From Lota lota (lineage: Eukaryota; Chordata; Actinopteri; Gadiformes; Lotidae): a stretch of 64,000 nt of DNA. Shown here in pieces: positions 13,493-25,919 of the stretch. How positions within the stretch are numbered: position 1 is the stretch's first letter; each line of letters begins with the position of its first letter. The DNA lies in assembly GCA_026745465.1 (NCBI GenBank), contig JACYXH010000409.1:62501-126500 (forward strand). The letters run 5' to 3'. Below the pieces are notes generated by a model. That model was not told the origin of the DNA and ran no database searches. It saw only the letters and a program-made list of their open reading frames with translations. The position numbers were made by a program, and so were the translations under genes.

Positions 13493-13760
13493 AAGGTGCT
13501 GTAGGTACGATTTAAGAGCTTTAATTTGAGAGTCATTTGTTAGAAACCATCTGTCAGCTATTAGTGAGTGAAATGTGCTGCGAGATTATATTTTTGTCGT
13601 TGCTTGCCTCTATATGAGACTATTTAGATATGAGACCGCACCCGGCTAATTTCTAACCAATCAGTGCATGTCGTCCCTGATTGGTTCAGGGAAAATTAAT
13701 CTTGCTTGTCAATCACCGGTGTGTGAATGCATCACTTCTCAATGGCGGAGAAATGTAGGG
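13493..13760 (+). mobile_element. Fish dispersed repeat relic
   Basis: Begins TAAAGGTGCTGTAGGTACG, a start I associate with a repeat common in teleost introns, and includes a perfect 10-bp inverted pair AACCAATCAG (13655-13664) and CTGATTGGTT (13677-13686). No ORF. Family assignment rests on memory. Confidence 0.4.
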
Positions 13761-13919
13761 AGGGAGCAGAGAGGGAGGCAATTTGTTTTCTTCTGCTATT
13801 TTTCTTTACAACTCTCTCTGTAATGAGATATTAGCTTCTTAAGGATGCTTTCAGATGATCGTCGTCATGTCAACTAAAGTTGAAGTAATCTGATTTACAA
13901 TTAGATGACCGAAAGGGAG

Positions 13920-14340
13920 AGAAAAAAGAGGGGAGATGAGGAAAGTAAGGAGGGAGAGAGAGAGAGAGTGAGCGAGAGAGTAAGAGCGAGAGTAGGAGAG
14001 TGAACGTGGTACAGAATGCAGTTAACTGCACAGCATCAAGTATTTATTTCAGTTTGAAACTGCTTGACTTCACTCAAGCTCTGTGATCACACAGACACAC
14101 AAACACACAGACACAGACACACACTCACACACACACACACATTGAACTGACACAAAGAATCAGTTCAAGGTAACAGCTTCCTCCAATCAAGGTAGAGCTG
14201 TGTTGTGTGGGCGTTAAAAATCATTTTAGTGTGTGTGTGTGTGTGTGTGTGAATGCGCGAGTGTGTGCATGCTTGTGTGTATGGTTTGTTCGTGTGTGTG
14301 TGTATTTGTGTGTGTGTGTGTGTATGTGTGAGGTTGTATG
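13920..14340. repeat. GA, CA and TG low-complexity patches
   Basis: GA-rich 13920-13998, CA-rich 14090-14142, TG-rich 14229-14330. Confidence 0.85.
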
Positions 14341-14799
14341 AGAACATTTGCAAAAAAACGGTGAGTTTGCGTGTGTGTGTATAATTACATAAAAGTCTGG
14401 TTGAATGTGCATTTGAGTGTGTAATGTGAATGTGTGCATGTACGCACAGTTGTTTTCTTGCACGGTTGGGGTGGATCTGTATCCACACATGTCTGTTTCA
14501 GTGTGTATTGGTTAAAAAAAGAATAGCGCCAAGCGCATGCATTTGTGTGTGTGTTTATCTGGTTGGGTGTGTATGCCTACTCCTGGCCTTTGGTCCAGGT
14601 AGGAGGTGGCAGGCATCTGTCCCTTCTCCTTAGCCACGCAATTCATCAGCCCTCCCCAGCGGGAGACACCTCTGGCTGGGCACAGAGAGCAACACACAGG
14701 CCCGGTCCCAACAGCATCCAGCGGACCTGACAATGCAGGAACAGAGCCTCAGAAGGATTACTATAAGGGAATGTTTTCACATGCTGCACTGTTGATGTG

Positions 14800-15190
14800 T
14801 ACAGCTCTCTCTCCCCTCTCTCTCTCTCCCTCTCCATCCCTCTCTCTCCATCCCTCTCTCTCATTCTCTCTTTGCTGCACTCTATTCTTTAGAAAGGTAA
14901 TACAATTACTCGTAGAAAGGCCCCTTTTATCTCAACTTACTCAGTCACTCATTCACTACACACTCACCAACTTATTAAATCCCTTATGTGTTCACTCGCT
15001 CATTCACTTACCAAATTGGTACTAGCTTTCATATTTTCACTTATCAATTTAACTAAATATAAACTATAGAGCCAGAGCCTCTCTCCCTTCATTAATGGCT
15101 CTCTCTCCCTCTCCCTGTCTCCCTCCCTCTCCCTATCTCTCCTCCCCTCACTCTCACCTCCTCTCCCTCCCCCTCCTTCTCTCTCCTCCC
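14800..15190. repeat. TC-rich pyrimidine tracts around unique DNA
   Basis: 14803-14872 and 15077-15190 are imperfect TC; 14880-15075 is unique with repeated CACTCA words. Confidence 0.8.
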
Positions 15191-15504
15191 CCGTGCAGTC
15201 CCACTGTATGGTTCATTGAGGATGAAAGCATAGACGAAGGGAGAAGAGCTTAATCCATATTTGCCTCCATTTCTTTTGGGGCCTACAGAAGCTCAATATA
15301 ACTCGGCTGTTAGTGGCGCGCTACGGCTGTCTGTATTAGCGGGCAGATATAATTATCTGAGTTCACTTCAGTTCATTATAGGAGCAGGGTGTGACACCAC
15401 TTTAGATCTAGTTTCTGCATTCAAATTGGTTTGTGAGCATAACAATATTTTATTGTGAGGGGCCCTGCAGTGGACGGTGGGTGATTGAAATAATTATTGA
15501 CATA

Positions 15505-15575
15505 ATACTCACACACACAAACCCACACCAACACATGCATGCATGTACGCGTGCACAAGCATGGAATCATGCACA

Positions 15576-15625
<50 letters not shown>

Positions 15626-15815
15626 AACACACATAGAAACATACACATGGAGACACACACAGAAAGACAGCACACACACGCAGACAGAAAGTACGAAAAT
15701 AAAAAACACATACACAAATCATTATTAAAAATACAAGACATTACACACTAAATTACAGATACACACACACACACACGACACCCACCCCCACACACACACA
15801 CACACACACACAGCA
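15505..15815. repeat. CA microsatellites
   Basis: CA-rich with the cleanest runs at 15577-15623 and 15789-15811. Confidence 0.93.
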
Positions 15816-16066
15816 TAACAGCCACCTCTCATCGTGGCTTGAAAAGCTTTAACTTGAAAGGTTTTTGTATTTCTTCCTTTTTTTTTACCAATATGTGCAT
15901 TCCTTCATAGCCTGCTTGGTAACGGTAGCTGTGGTGGGTTGAGGGGTGTTTTTAGGGTGGGAGTGGGGCCAGTGGGGCCATGCCCCAGACCCCCTGCAGC
16001 CAACTGATTGTATTCAGGCTACACTGTAGTAGCAAGTCATCTGGAAGGGGTGGGTGGAGCAGTGAG

Positions 16067-16196
<130 letters not shown>

Positions 16197-16236
16197 CACG
16201 TTTGTGTTTGTGCATGCCTGCGTGTGTCTGTACTAA

Positions 16237-16345
16237 CGTGTGTGCGTATGTGTGTGCGTATGTGTGTGTGCGTATGTGTGTGTGCGTATGTGTGTGTGCG
16301 TATGGGTGTGTGCGTATGTGTGTGTGCGTATGTGTGTGTATTTAC
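16237..16345. repeat. 14-bp GTGTGTGTGCGTAT minisatellite
   Basis: TGTGTGTGCGTA recurs about eight times at 12 to 14-bp spacing. Confidence 0.85.
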
Positions 16346-16434
16346 GCTGTTATTCTGGAACTGGTTGTTCCTGTGATTCTCTTTCTGCCGACAGGAACGA
16401 ACACACTGTTGAGCTTCAGAAAGCAGTGAGCTGA

Positions 16435-16900
16435 GACTGGAGAGGAGAGGAGAAGAGAGGAGAGGGCAGGTGAGGAGTAGATGGTTTAGAGGGGAGGGGA
16501 GGAGAGGAAGAGGAGGAATACGAGGGGGAGAGGAGGAGGAGGAAGATGAGGAAGAGAGGAGTACAGGAGGGTAGAAGAGGTGGAGGAGGAAGAGGTGGAG
16601 AGGTGAAGAGGAGAGGGGGGGGCGAGGGAGAGAGCAGGAGGGGTGAGGAGACACAACAGGAGAGGAGAACCACATCGGACACCATCTATTCATCACCCTA
16701 CCTGCCTCAGTCTACTGCGAGAGAGAGACAGTGAGAGGAGATGGAGCGAGACGGATTGAGGAGATGGAGTGGTAGAGAGAGAGATGGAGAAAGGAGATGG
16801 AAAGAGAGAGGGAGAGAGAAAGAGAGAGACGGATAGAGGAGATGGAGTGGGAGAGAGAGAGAGAGAAAGTGAGAGAGAGAGGGAGGATGTTGAGGCAGAG
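16435..16900. repeat. Purine-rich GGA/GA tract
   Basis: About 460 bp dominated by GAGG, GGAGA and GAGA on this strand, broken by a unique 16670-16720 segment. Confidence 0.85.
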
Positions 16901-17025
16901 CCAGACAGGTGGGTAAATCTAGAGAATATAGAGAGGGAGTACAGCAGTTGTGTCCGGCCAGCTTCCACACACCCACCGTCAGCCAGGGATTACAGTCCTA
17001 TTGCACTCCAACCAACCAACCATCA

Positions 17026-17244
17026 CACACACACACACACACACATTCACACATCCTCTCACACAAACAAACACGTGCACACACACATCCAATCACACAT
17101 CCACTCACACACACACGCACACACGCACTCATGGATGCACGCACGCACACACACACACATCCACACATCCACACATCCACTCACTCATCCATCGTCTCAC
17201 ACATACAAACACGTGCATAAGCACACATACACACACGCACGCAT

Positions 17245-17275
<31 letters not shown>
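17026..17275. repeat. CA/ACTC/CATC repeats
   Basis: CA runs mixed with CCACACAT and GCACGCAC units, ending in a clean (CA)n at 17248-17273. Confidence 0.9.
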
Positions 17276-17279
17276 TTGC

Positions 17280-18002
17280 GCATTCATACTTTTGATCAGG
17301 ATATGAACCTGTTAGAGATGTATTGTCGTAGGGTAATGTGCCTTTTGGTCCAATTGAGGTTAAGCCACACGTTGAAGTTCAAATGAAGATATTTATTACA
17401 TAAACTATAGGACAACAAACAAGAACGCAGACAGGAACTAACATAACACATAAATGTCAATCATGACCTACAACAATTACAGCTATCGCAACCGTCTCCA
17501 ACCGTCTCTTCAATACATGAAGCCATCCAGGCTTAAATAGCAGTAGCCTTTGGTTAGCTCCACCCCTAAGCTAAACCAAGTCATTTATAAATCAATTAAC
17601 CCTTCTGTCAATTTTACCTAGCCATAACACAAAACAAAAGTATATTATTATGCCATAACATATTACACACACAGCACAACGTTATCCATATATTTTACAC
17701 CCCCATATAATAGGTATTGTAAAAATACCTAAAAATACCCCTCACCATTTACCGCGATGGCCTGACCCAGCGCGATCCCGTGACATAAATTGCGGAAGTA
17801 AATGGAAACTTGCCCTTAATGCAAGAGAACTGTGGTGAGTATGAGTGATGTGGTTTTACAGACAGAAATAACATAACGTGCGCAAATGTCCATATGCTGT
17901 TAAAAATAGTCTGTCGGCTTCCATGCCGTGGCGCTTCGTAGCGCCGTACCATTAGTACATCCGATGCACTGTGACGATCACTTCGTCACATGTATGCATG
18001 TA
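17280..18002. other. AT-rich unique DNA, possible old transposon
   Basis: No ORF recognised. TTGGTTAGCT (17551-17560) is followed by an approximate inverted copy ending AAACCAA, so a small foldback is present. Could be part of a decayed retroelement, unproven. Confidence 0.35.
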
Positions 18003-18030
18003 CACTATATTGCCAAAAGTATTGGGACAC
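18003..18030 (+). repeat. Left TIR of the Tc1 element
   Basis: CACTATATTGCCAAAAG followed by TATTGGGACAC; matches the inverted right end at all but a few positions. Confidence 0.85.
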
Positions 18031-18103
18031 CCCTCCGAATAATTGAATTCAGGTATTCCAAACACTTCCATGGCCACAGGTGTATAGAATCAAGCAACTA
18101 GGC

Positions 18104-19125
18104 ATGCAGACTGCTTCTACAAACATTTGTGAAAGAATTGGTCGCTCTCAGGAGCTCAGTGAATTCAAGAGTGGTACCGTGATAGGTTGCCACCTGTGCA
18201 AAATATATCTGTTTTCTCACTACTAAATATTCCACGGTCAACTGTTAGTGGTATTATAACAAAGTGGAAGCAATTTGGAACAATAGAAACTCAGCCACGA
18301 AGTGGTAAGTCACGTAAAATCAACGCATGCTGAGGCGCTTCTGCAGAGTCAATAGCTACAGACCTCCAAACTTCGTGTGGCCTTCAGATTAACTCAAGAA
18401 CAGTGCGTAGAGAGCTTCATGGAATGGGTTTCCATGGCCGAGCAGCTGCATCCAAGCCTTAAATAACCAAGTGCAATGCAAAGCATCGGATGCAGTGGTG
18501 TAAAGCACACCGCCACTGGACACTAGAGCAGTGGAGACGTGTTCTCTGGAGTGACGAATAACGCTTCTCTGTCTGGCAATCCGATGGACGAGTCGGGGTT
18601 TGGCGGTTGCCAGGAGAACGGTACTTGCCTGACTGCATTGTGCCAAGTGTAAAGTTTGGTGGAAGGGGGATTATGGTGTGGGGTTGTTTTTCAGGGGTTG
18701 GGCTTGGCCCCTTAGTTCCAGTGAAATGAACTGTTAATGCTTCAGCATACCAAGACATTTTGGACAATTTCATGCTCCCAACTTTGTGGGAAAAGTTTGG
18801 GGATGGCCCCTTCCTGTTCCAACATGACTGCGCACCAGTGCACAAAGCAAGGTCCATAAAGACATGGATGAGCGAGTTTGGTGCGGAGGAACTTGACTGG
18901 CCTGCACAGAGTCCTGACCTCAACCCGATAGAACACCTTTGGGATGAATTAGAGCGGAGACTGCGAGCCAGGCCTTCTCGTCCAACATCTGTGCCTGACC
19001 TCACAAATGCGCTTCAAGAAGAATGGTCAAAAATTTCCATAAACACACTCCTAAACCTTGTGGACAGCCTTCCCAGAAGAGTGGAAGCTGTTATAGCTGC
19101 AAAGGGTGGGCAGACTCCATATTAA
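18104..19125 (+). pseudogene. Tc1-like transposase pseudogene (DD34E)
   Basis: Reads as a Tc1 transposase: an N-terminal helix-turn-helix start (MQTASTNICERIGRSQ), then WSDE, QHDCAPVHKARSIKTW and SPDLNPIEHLWDELE. The last two catalytic positions are intact (Asp codon 18826-18828 and Glu codon 18931-18933, 34 residues apart) and the first Asp is at 18553-18555. It is broken: the N-terminal part is in another frame from the rest, a stretch near 18200 and another near 18320-18345 look deleted, and in-frame stops occur at 18331, 18460, 18559 and 18727. The longest open remnant is 18760-19125. Normal length would be about 340 residues. It cannot make an active enzyme. Confidence 0.9.
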
Positions 19126-19179
19126 ACCCTACGGATTAAGAATGGGATGTCATTAACCTTCATGTGCATGTAAAGGCAG

Positions 19180-19207
19180 GCGTCCCAAAATGTTTGGCAA
19201 TATAGTG
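19180..19207 (-). repeat. Right TIR of the Tc1 element
   Basis: Ends in TTTGGCAATATAGTG next to the TA duplication; reverse complement of the left TIR with minor changes. Confidence 0.85.
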
Positions 19208-19229
19208 TATATCCGTGCACACACCCAGT

Positions 19230-19373
19230 TTTATTAGAAAGACTGAACGACGAAAGAAGGGGAGCGAGACAGAAAGAAATAAAGCAGGAAAAAGGAAGAA
19301 CCAACGAATTAAAGAACAGAAGAAAGAAAGAGACAAAGAAAGACAGAAAGAATGAAAGAGAGAAGCAAAGAGA

Positions 19374-19409
<36 letters not shown>

Positions 19410-19412
19410 AGG
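19230..19412. repeat. Purine-rich GAAA/GA tract
   Basis: GAAAGAAAG-type words grading into (GA)n at 19369-19410. Confidence 0.85.
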
Positions 19413-19911
19413 AGGGAGCCCCCTGCGGTCTTGGAGAGAGCAGTCAATACAAGCGTTAGCCATGATGGACATTGACCCTGGAGCTGTGGCAGGAAGTAGT
19501 TTTACTTCCCCCTCTCCCCCTCTCCCCCTCTCCCCCTTCACCCCCACCTTCCTGACGTCTCCCCCCAGCAAGCCATTATTAAAGGCAACGACTCCATCTG
19601 AAGCAGCCTCATCCATCCAGCACCCTAACAGCACCTCACAGCTCTTTCTATCAAGAAAAGGTTTTTCACAAAAACACAAAACGTTCATAATGAATCTCAT
19701 GCAAGTCACCGCTAATGATAGGCTGCAGCACAGCCCGCGGAGTCGTCGTCTCAGCCCCGTTACAGAACATTTCCTGACCGCTGGAACGCAACGGACTTGA
19801 CCTGAGAGCGTACCCTCGACGGCTCCAGACCAAACAGCCACCATGCATCAGTCTGTTGTATAATTAAAGAGATCTGATTGGCTGCTGATGAGGGTTCGTT
19901 TGACCCCAGGA

Positions 19912-19928
19912 CCCCCCCCCCCCCCCCC
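19912..19928. repeat. Poly-C run, 17 bp
   Basis: Uninterrupted C. Confidence 0.95.
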
Positions 19929-19929
19929 A

Positions 19930-21380
19930 TAGCATTTGCATTGTTTTTAGCTTAGCGCCTGGCTAATGGGTATCCTGAGGGCACATTGTGGCCCCTTGCT
20001 CAAAATCAAACAGCGTTTTCCCTCCCCTGAGCACCCAGGGCCATCTATCACCCATACCGTCTGGAGTCGGGGGAGGGAAGAGAAACATTTTGTTTTGTTT
20101 TATGCCAAAGAAAAAACACACACACACATGCACACAAACACACACACACGAACACAGCGCAACGGGGGCACACTCACACGAATACATAAACACACACAAA
20201 CTTTTAAGTGAAGTCCCATGGCCTGAGGCGAGTTAGAATAGAAGCAACGCACGCTCGCTATTTCTTTAGCTGATGAGAATGTACCTGTTAGCGGGAGGAA
20301 ACAAAAAACACAATAGGCTGGGAAACAACAAATGTGTGTTTGTTGTGAACCGCCCTGAGGAAACTTCGGGGCTTCCTCACAACTGGGGAGAAGAAGGGGG
20401 GATTCTTACAAGAGAGGGTCGCCAAAGGTCAGGAACCAATCCAGAGTCTACAGCAAGAAGAAAGCGAGAGCTAAATGGGGCGCACAGAGGCCAAATAGCC
20501 TTGTGCGCTGCCATTTCGGCGTGCGCGCTCGCACGACATGGACTGTAAAAGTGTGTGCACGGCCCCGGGTTTATATGATTCCAATCTGGGGCGAGGAGAC
20601 AGTGAGTGTTGCCAGGGGCGATAAAAATGAATAAATCAATTCGGTTGCCGGCTTTATTTTTCAGATCACAGGGAGCGCCAGTGTCATAAAAACTGTATTA
20701 AACCGGTGCTAAGCTACACTTGCATTTTTTACACATATAGAGTGTGTTTGTGTGTTTGTTTGTTTGTTTGTGTGTGTGTGAGAGTGTCTATTTCAATCCA
20801 TTTGTATGGAAAACGTTTTGCCTATATCTTCATTATGTATAATCATCTCCTCCTTTCTCATTTGAGCTATTGGTGTCCTATGTGGTGTGTGTATTTGTGT
20901 GTGTCTGAGTGTACGTGCATGTACGTATGTATGAAGTGTGTGTACGTGCGATTGCGTGAGTGTGAGCATCTGCGTGCACAAACACTGGTTGTTTTGGTGC
21001 CTGCCGGGCTTATATGTTTCTCTGTTGGACTGGCAGATGCACGCTGTCATAACCAATGCACTGTAAAAACCACCAGCGAATGGCTCTCATTTAACAGCAG
21101 GGGGAAATGTAGCAGCGAAGCATGCTGGGTCAATCAGGTGGAAATGTATATATTTTTAAAAGCACTCCATCCATTCTGGATCCCTGACCCACTGCTCGGG
21201 CTCGGCTGGGTCTGCGGCTAACTGTCCTCCGGCCTTTTGTTTGCGGCTAATTACCCCTCGTTAAAGCTATGCGCGGAGGCCGCCGCAGAGCGCAGCCTAA
21301 CAAGGAGAATTTTAATCATCGCTAGTGAGACATTTACATAGCGCACAGTGTGCTATGTTCCTAATGGGGATGCTGGCGGG
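19930..21380. other. Largely unique intergenic DNA
   Basis: Small CA patch (20116-20200) and TG patches (20739-20785, 20886-20960). 20560-20700 and 21040-21340 are balanced, non-repetitive and homeobox-site-like in words such as GCTAATTA and AATAAATCAAT; candidates for conserved non-coding DNA, not shown. Confidence 0.4.
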
Positions 21381-21384
21381 AATG

Positions 21385-21660
21385 ATGATGGAGGTGATGT
21401 GAAGGTGGAGGTGGTAGTGGTGGCGGTATAAGTAGTAGTAGTGGTGGTGGTGGTGGTGGTGGATTGAATGGTGGCGTTGGGGATAGTGGTGGTGTTTGTC
21501 GTTTTGTTGTTAGGGATGGTGGTGGTGGTGATTGTGATGGTGGTGGTGGAGTTGGTAGTGCGAGGATAGGTGGTGTTGGTGGTTATGTTGTTGGTAACGG
21601 TGGTGGTGGTTGTGATGGTGGTGGAGTAGGCAGTGGAAGGAAAGGTGGAGCCAGTGTGTT
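21385..21660. repeat. GGT-rich trinucleotide repeat
   Basis: GGTGGTGGT, GTAGTAGTA and GTTGGT units; the minus strand reads poly-Thr. A related GGT patch is at 21905-22015. Confidence 0.85.
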
Positions 21661-22029
21661 TAGTGTTGGTTGTGTTATTTGTGGTATTAGTGTTAACATC
21701 GGACACAATGTTTTAGGTCTGGTGTTGAAAAGGGATGTGGTGTTTTATGTTTTATTTTGTTGTGCTTCATATAAAATGAGGTGTGTTGAGAATGGGGAAT
21801 CATGTTAATTTAGCCACGCCCACATTTGAGTTTTGTTTGGAGGCGTGACTTACAAGATGGCTGACGTGATTAAAGGCCTTGTTTAACAGAACAAAGGACA
21901 GATGGTTGGAGATGTTGGAGGTAGTGGTGGTGTTTCTGATGACAATGACCATGGCAGTGGCCTTCGTAGTACTGCTAGTTAGGCTGGTGATGGTGCTGGT
22001 TGTGGTGGTAGTGTGTGCTACTTATGAAG

Positions 22030-22432
22030 TATGATTGGGGTACATCTAAGTGATCTCAAAGTCCAGCAGCAACAGAACATACCCCAGGGCTTGCGCGTCT
22101 CGGGGTATTAATCCCCGAGAATGGCCTCTGTAACTTCTTATCAGAGGCATAAAGAGGGAGGGACGGTAAGAGAGGAAATATGCTCTGAACAAGAGTGTGA
22201 TTTATGGGCGCCATCACTCCGTTCGTCAGCGGGAGCTCATTATATATGCGCGGCGGTCGGAGCGGGGGAAGACGGATGAGTCGTCTCGGTGGTGCCGCTG
22301 GAGGAGTGATGGCGCCGCTAAACTCCGCCGGTAATCAACTGGTGAAATTAAACATCAGAAAAAGCAGGAATGATTGTGTGTGGCAAAGCAATTTGTCTGC
22401 AATTAGTGATCGGACGCATCATTCACACACAC

Positions 22433-22434
<2 letters not shown>
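22030..22434. other. GC-mixed unique DNA, conserved-element candidate
   Basis: Non-repetitive, with many CG dinucleotides (22200-22330) amid repeat-rich DNA, ending directly at a TG tract. No ORF recognised. Confidence 0.3.

Positions 22435-22527
<93 letters not shown>
22435..22527. repeat. (TG)n microsatellite, about 46 units
   Basis: Uninterrupted; looser TG patches follow to 22850. Confidence 0.98.
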
Positions 22528-22530
<3 letters not shown>

Positions 22531-22849
22531 AAAGGGGTGACCAGACATGTTACTTTATGCATGTGTGTATGGGTATGTTTTTGTAAGTGTGTGTGTGTGT
22601 GTGTGTGATCCTGCATGCACAGGTGTGCATATTGTGAGCATTTCTGGGTGCATATGTCACTATGTTTGTGTGTGTGTGTGTGTAATCTTTGTTGTTAGTT
22701 GGATTGGGTGTGCATGTCTGTTTGTGTTTGAGCGTGTTCAATGCATGTGTGTCTGTGTTTGTAATATTGTTGTGTATGAACCTTTATGGTTGTAAGTTTG
22801 CTTGAGTATGTTCACTGCCCATCTGTGTTTGTGTGTGTGTGTTTGCGTG

Positions 22850-25320
22850 CATGCATGCAAGCCCATGCAGGATATTCACTGCAGCCATAAACAGTGAGTT
22901 AATAAACTTCAGAGACATTAACAGTGCCTCTGGCGATTGGTGGACAGCCATTTAATTTGTCAACACATCTTATTGGTGCTTCTGGAACGTGGGCTGCTGT
23001 ATTTACAGCCTGGCCGCTGCCATTTATATGCGCTGGTTTTGGTTAGCGAGCGGGAATAGGCTGTGAAGCGAATAACATTAAGTCAAGGAGGAGGCATCCT
23101 TGTGTTTAGATGAAGTTAGGAGTACTGCTGGTAATGTAGTGTGACTGGTCAGTCAGGTTATTACAGGTCTTGTCTAAAGATATCCTTCACAAGCATGAAT
23201 GATAGTGGTTTGTTATTAATATGACAGAACATAAGCCAGGGGATACATAGAGAGAGAGTTATGAGTCTTGCAGCCATGGCGATTTGTTCAACTCGCATGT
23301 CAACTAAATACTGTCAGAAGAATACTTTGGGTAATGCCTATTCCACATCCACATACAGAAGACCATGTATTATTGCCAGATGTCAATCAGTTGAATGGTT
23401 GTACTTTGTATTTCTCAGCAACCTTTCCAAGCATAATTACTAGGCAGTGATTGAAGATCATTTTGGTTTGAATAAAGGTTTGAATCGCTCATTCATTCAC
23501 ATTTACATTACAACTTGGTGTTTTTCTTGTTTTACACTGCTGGCATATTGCAGTGTAATAAACTGTAATCGTTTTTGTACATTGTTTTTAATTCGATTGC
23601 ATTATTGTTCTTTACTTGTTTGTTGTTACTGTTGTGGAAGCCTGAAAGTCGAGCATCGCCATTCATAACCTCTGCTTCCTGGTCTATTAAAGTACACAAT
23701 GACAATAAACTCCAAACTTGAGGCGAACCAAAATCATTTTGATGCTGCTTGCCATGAGTGGTGAGGAGAAAATTGGCAAAAGTGGCACAGTTGGGATGCC
23801 TTCCAGAACTCAAATATTGTTCAGCTTCCGTGCAGAGCGTGGTGCTATTCACAAGGAAAAACGGGTCATGTGGACAGTGTGAAAGGCTTCAGAGTCCCAT
23901 AGTATTTGTTTGTTGTGCTCAAGGAGGGTGTTATATAGCAACTCCACAGGTGCACCACAAAAATCGGCTATTTAAGCTAAGTACAAATCATTATATGGGT
24001 ATCAAATGTTCTCTTTGCTTTATCCAAAGAAAAAGTCAAGCAAGTGAAGAAAGAAGGCGTTAAGCTGTAATGAAATACAACCCTGGGGTGACAAAATACC
24101 TCATTCGACCACAGTCTCTTGTGGAGGAGACATGTATACAGACAAAGTGTTTTCATCGCGCTTCACCGTCCTTTCCGAAAGAAATGAATGAAACAAACCA
24201 AAAGCAGGTAGGGAGTAGCAAATTAGTTTCAGTTCAACGTTGTGGGCGGCCGCGCCGACAGAAAGACAGAGAATCTGTTTGGCGGTTAAAACGAAGCCCG
24301 ACGGACAATGGAAATGTCTCTCTGCAACGTGGGCTCGTCTGGCCCATGAAGAGGCAATGGAGCGTCAGGCCGACAGAGCTTCTGATCTGGAGTCAGTGGA
24401 CCAGCATCAAAGCTCAGCTCTGACATTATGACCGCGTATCGATATCACACACTCTGGCGCTTTTACTGCTATTTAGCACCGTTGTGTTCCTAATCAGGGC
24501 TGAAGTCTACTGAAAGAGTAAAGGATTTGCTTCGAGCTGGAGAAGGGAGTAGATAGAGGGGTGGTGGTGTCGGTGCTATGGGTGGTGGTGGGGGAGGATC
24601 ATGGTGGTGGAGAGTGTTGAAAAGTGAATATAATAGAAAAGTATCTATTCTGTTGAGGATGAGCATAATGATGTTGGTGGTGGACCACTGTTCCAGATCA
24701 AGGTCCACTGTTTTTAAAACATTTTTAAAACATCATTTACAGTTTAATTAGCATACTTGAAAATGTGATGCATGTCTGTGTCTATGCGTGTTTCATCTCC
24801 ATGCAGGTTAGGCTCATTAAGCACAAACTCTATGGACCCATTAGGTTATGTAGCATACTTGTCCGTCCGTCTGTCTGTCTGTCCGTCTGTCCGTCGGCAT
24901 GTCCGTAGATTTATGTATTTTAACCAGCCTGTGAGTCGCCCCCACCACCCCCACCAGCACACAGCTGGCTGAAAGCGTTTTGAAGAATCCCAACACGGTT
25001 ATTCACATCCCAACAAATAACTCCGATTAGCGTCTCACACATGCACTCTTCCAGGGGGCTACAGCGCCACAATAGATCTGCCCATCGATCGCCCTTACTC
25101 CGCTAACCTGTATCAATACGGACGAGGAGAGATTGAGCAACCGGGGCGTGCGTTATTGATCTACGTGCTGCTTGCACCGACGTCATAAAAGAGGAGCGGT
25201 GTCGGGGCGGACACACACTCTTCTGGAAGTTAGTTCCACAGCCTTGAGTGTTGTGGGGGCCGAGACATATTAAAATACTTCCCAGCAGGTCTTCTGGGTG
25301 GAACCGGTCCAGTGACAGCT
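22850..25320. other. Mostly unique intergenic DNA, 2.5 kb
   Basis: The longest repeat-poor stretch upstream of ndst3. It has a short GTCC/GTCT tetranucleotide patch (24861-24900) and a GGT patch (24550-24615). Open frames up to about 117 codons have no similarity I recognise. Confidence 0.45.
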
Positions 25321-25325
25321 TGATT

Positions 25326-25359
25326 CACAGAGTATTGTGTGAGTGTGAGTGTGTGTGTG

Positions 25360-25399
<40 letters not shown>

Positions 25400-25497
25400 T
25401 CGCACTGTGTGGTTGTGCGACTGTGTCAGTGTGTGTATGTGTGTGTGTGTGTGTTTCTTTCTCTGCATGCCTTGGTGTGTCTATGTCTGTATCTCTG

Positions 25498-25536
<39 letters not shown>

Positions 25537-25540
25537 ATGC
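25326..25540. repeat. TG microsatellites
   Basis: GTGTGAGTGTGAG-type 25334-25366, pure TG 25366-25399 and 25500-25535. Confidence 0.95.
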
Positions 25541-25694
25541 GTGCGTGAGTGTGTACGAGAGACGATGTGTCAGCATCACTCGGGGAAGTGTCTTTGTCTG
25601 ATGCTGGTAACATTCACAGCCACTAAAGACATCTATTAAGAGAGTCATAGCTTCACAAATGTGCAACGTATTTCGACAGTTACCTTTCGTTCCC

Positions 25695-25905
25695 TAAAGC
25701 CTCCCCTTTCCCCCCACCTCTCTTCCACTCTACCTATGTCTCTCTCGATCCCCTCCCCCTTCTCTTCATCCCTCCAAATTCTCTGTCACTCTCTTTGCTC
25801 TGTCTCACCCCTCTCTCCATCCGCGCTCTCCTTCTCCCCCCCCCCCGCTCTCCCTCCCTTCTCTCCCTCACCCCCTCCCTCCATCTCTCACGCCCCGCTC
25901 TCTGA
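25695..25905. repeat. Pyrimidine-rich TC/CCCT tract
   Basis: Imperfect TC with a short poly-C (about 25837-25848). Confidence 0.85.
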
Positions 25906-25919
25906 GCATATGCTGGATC

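Larger units (their letters stand above)
18003..19207 (+). mobile_element. Tc1/mariner transposon, fish type, inactive
   Basis: A 1205-bp element flanked by TA target duplications (18001-18002 and 19208-19209). Both ends carry the terminal inverted repeat beginning CACTATATTGCCAAA, conserved for about 28 bp (TIRs 18003-18030 and about 19180-19207). It contains a transposase pseudogene in the same orientation. Tc1-like elements with these ends are abundant in teleosts. Divergence of the coding region shows an old insertion, about 22 kb upstream of the ndst3 candidate promoter. Confidence 0.92.

Noticed and set aside
19122-19844. 240-codon minus-strand open frame
   Set aside because: Runs through the Tc1 end and a purine-rich repeat; low-complexity Ser/Leu protein, no recognisable domain.
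24070-24423. 117-codon plus-strand open frame in repeat-poor DNA
   Set aside because: No similarity I recognise, no splice context or neighbouring exon; length is within chance for this composition.
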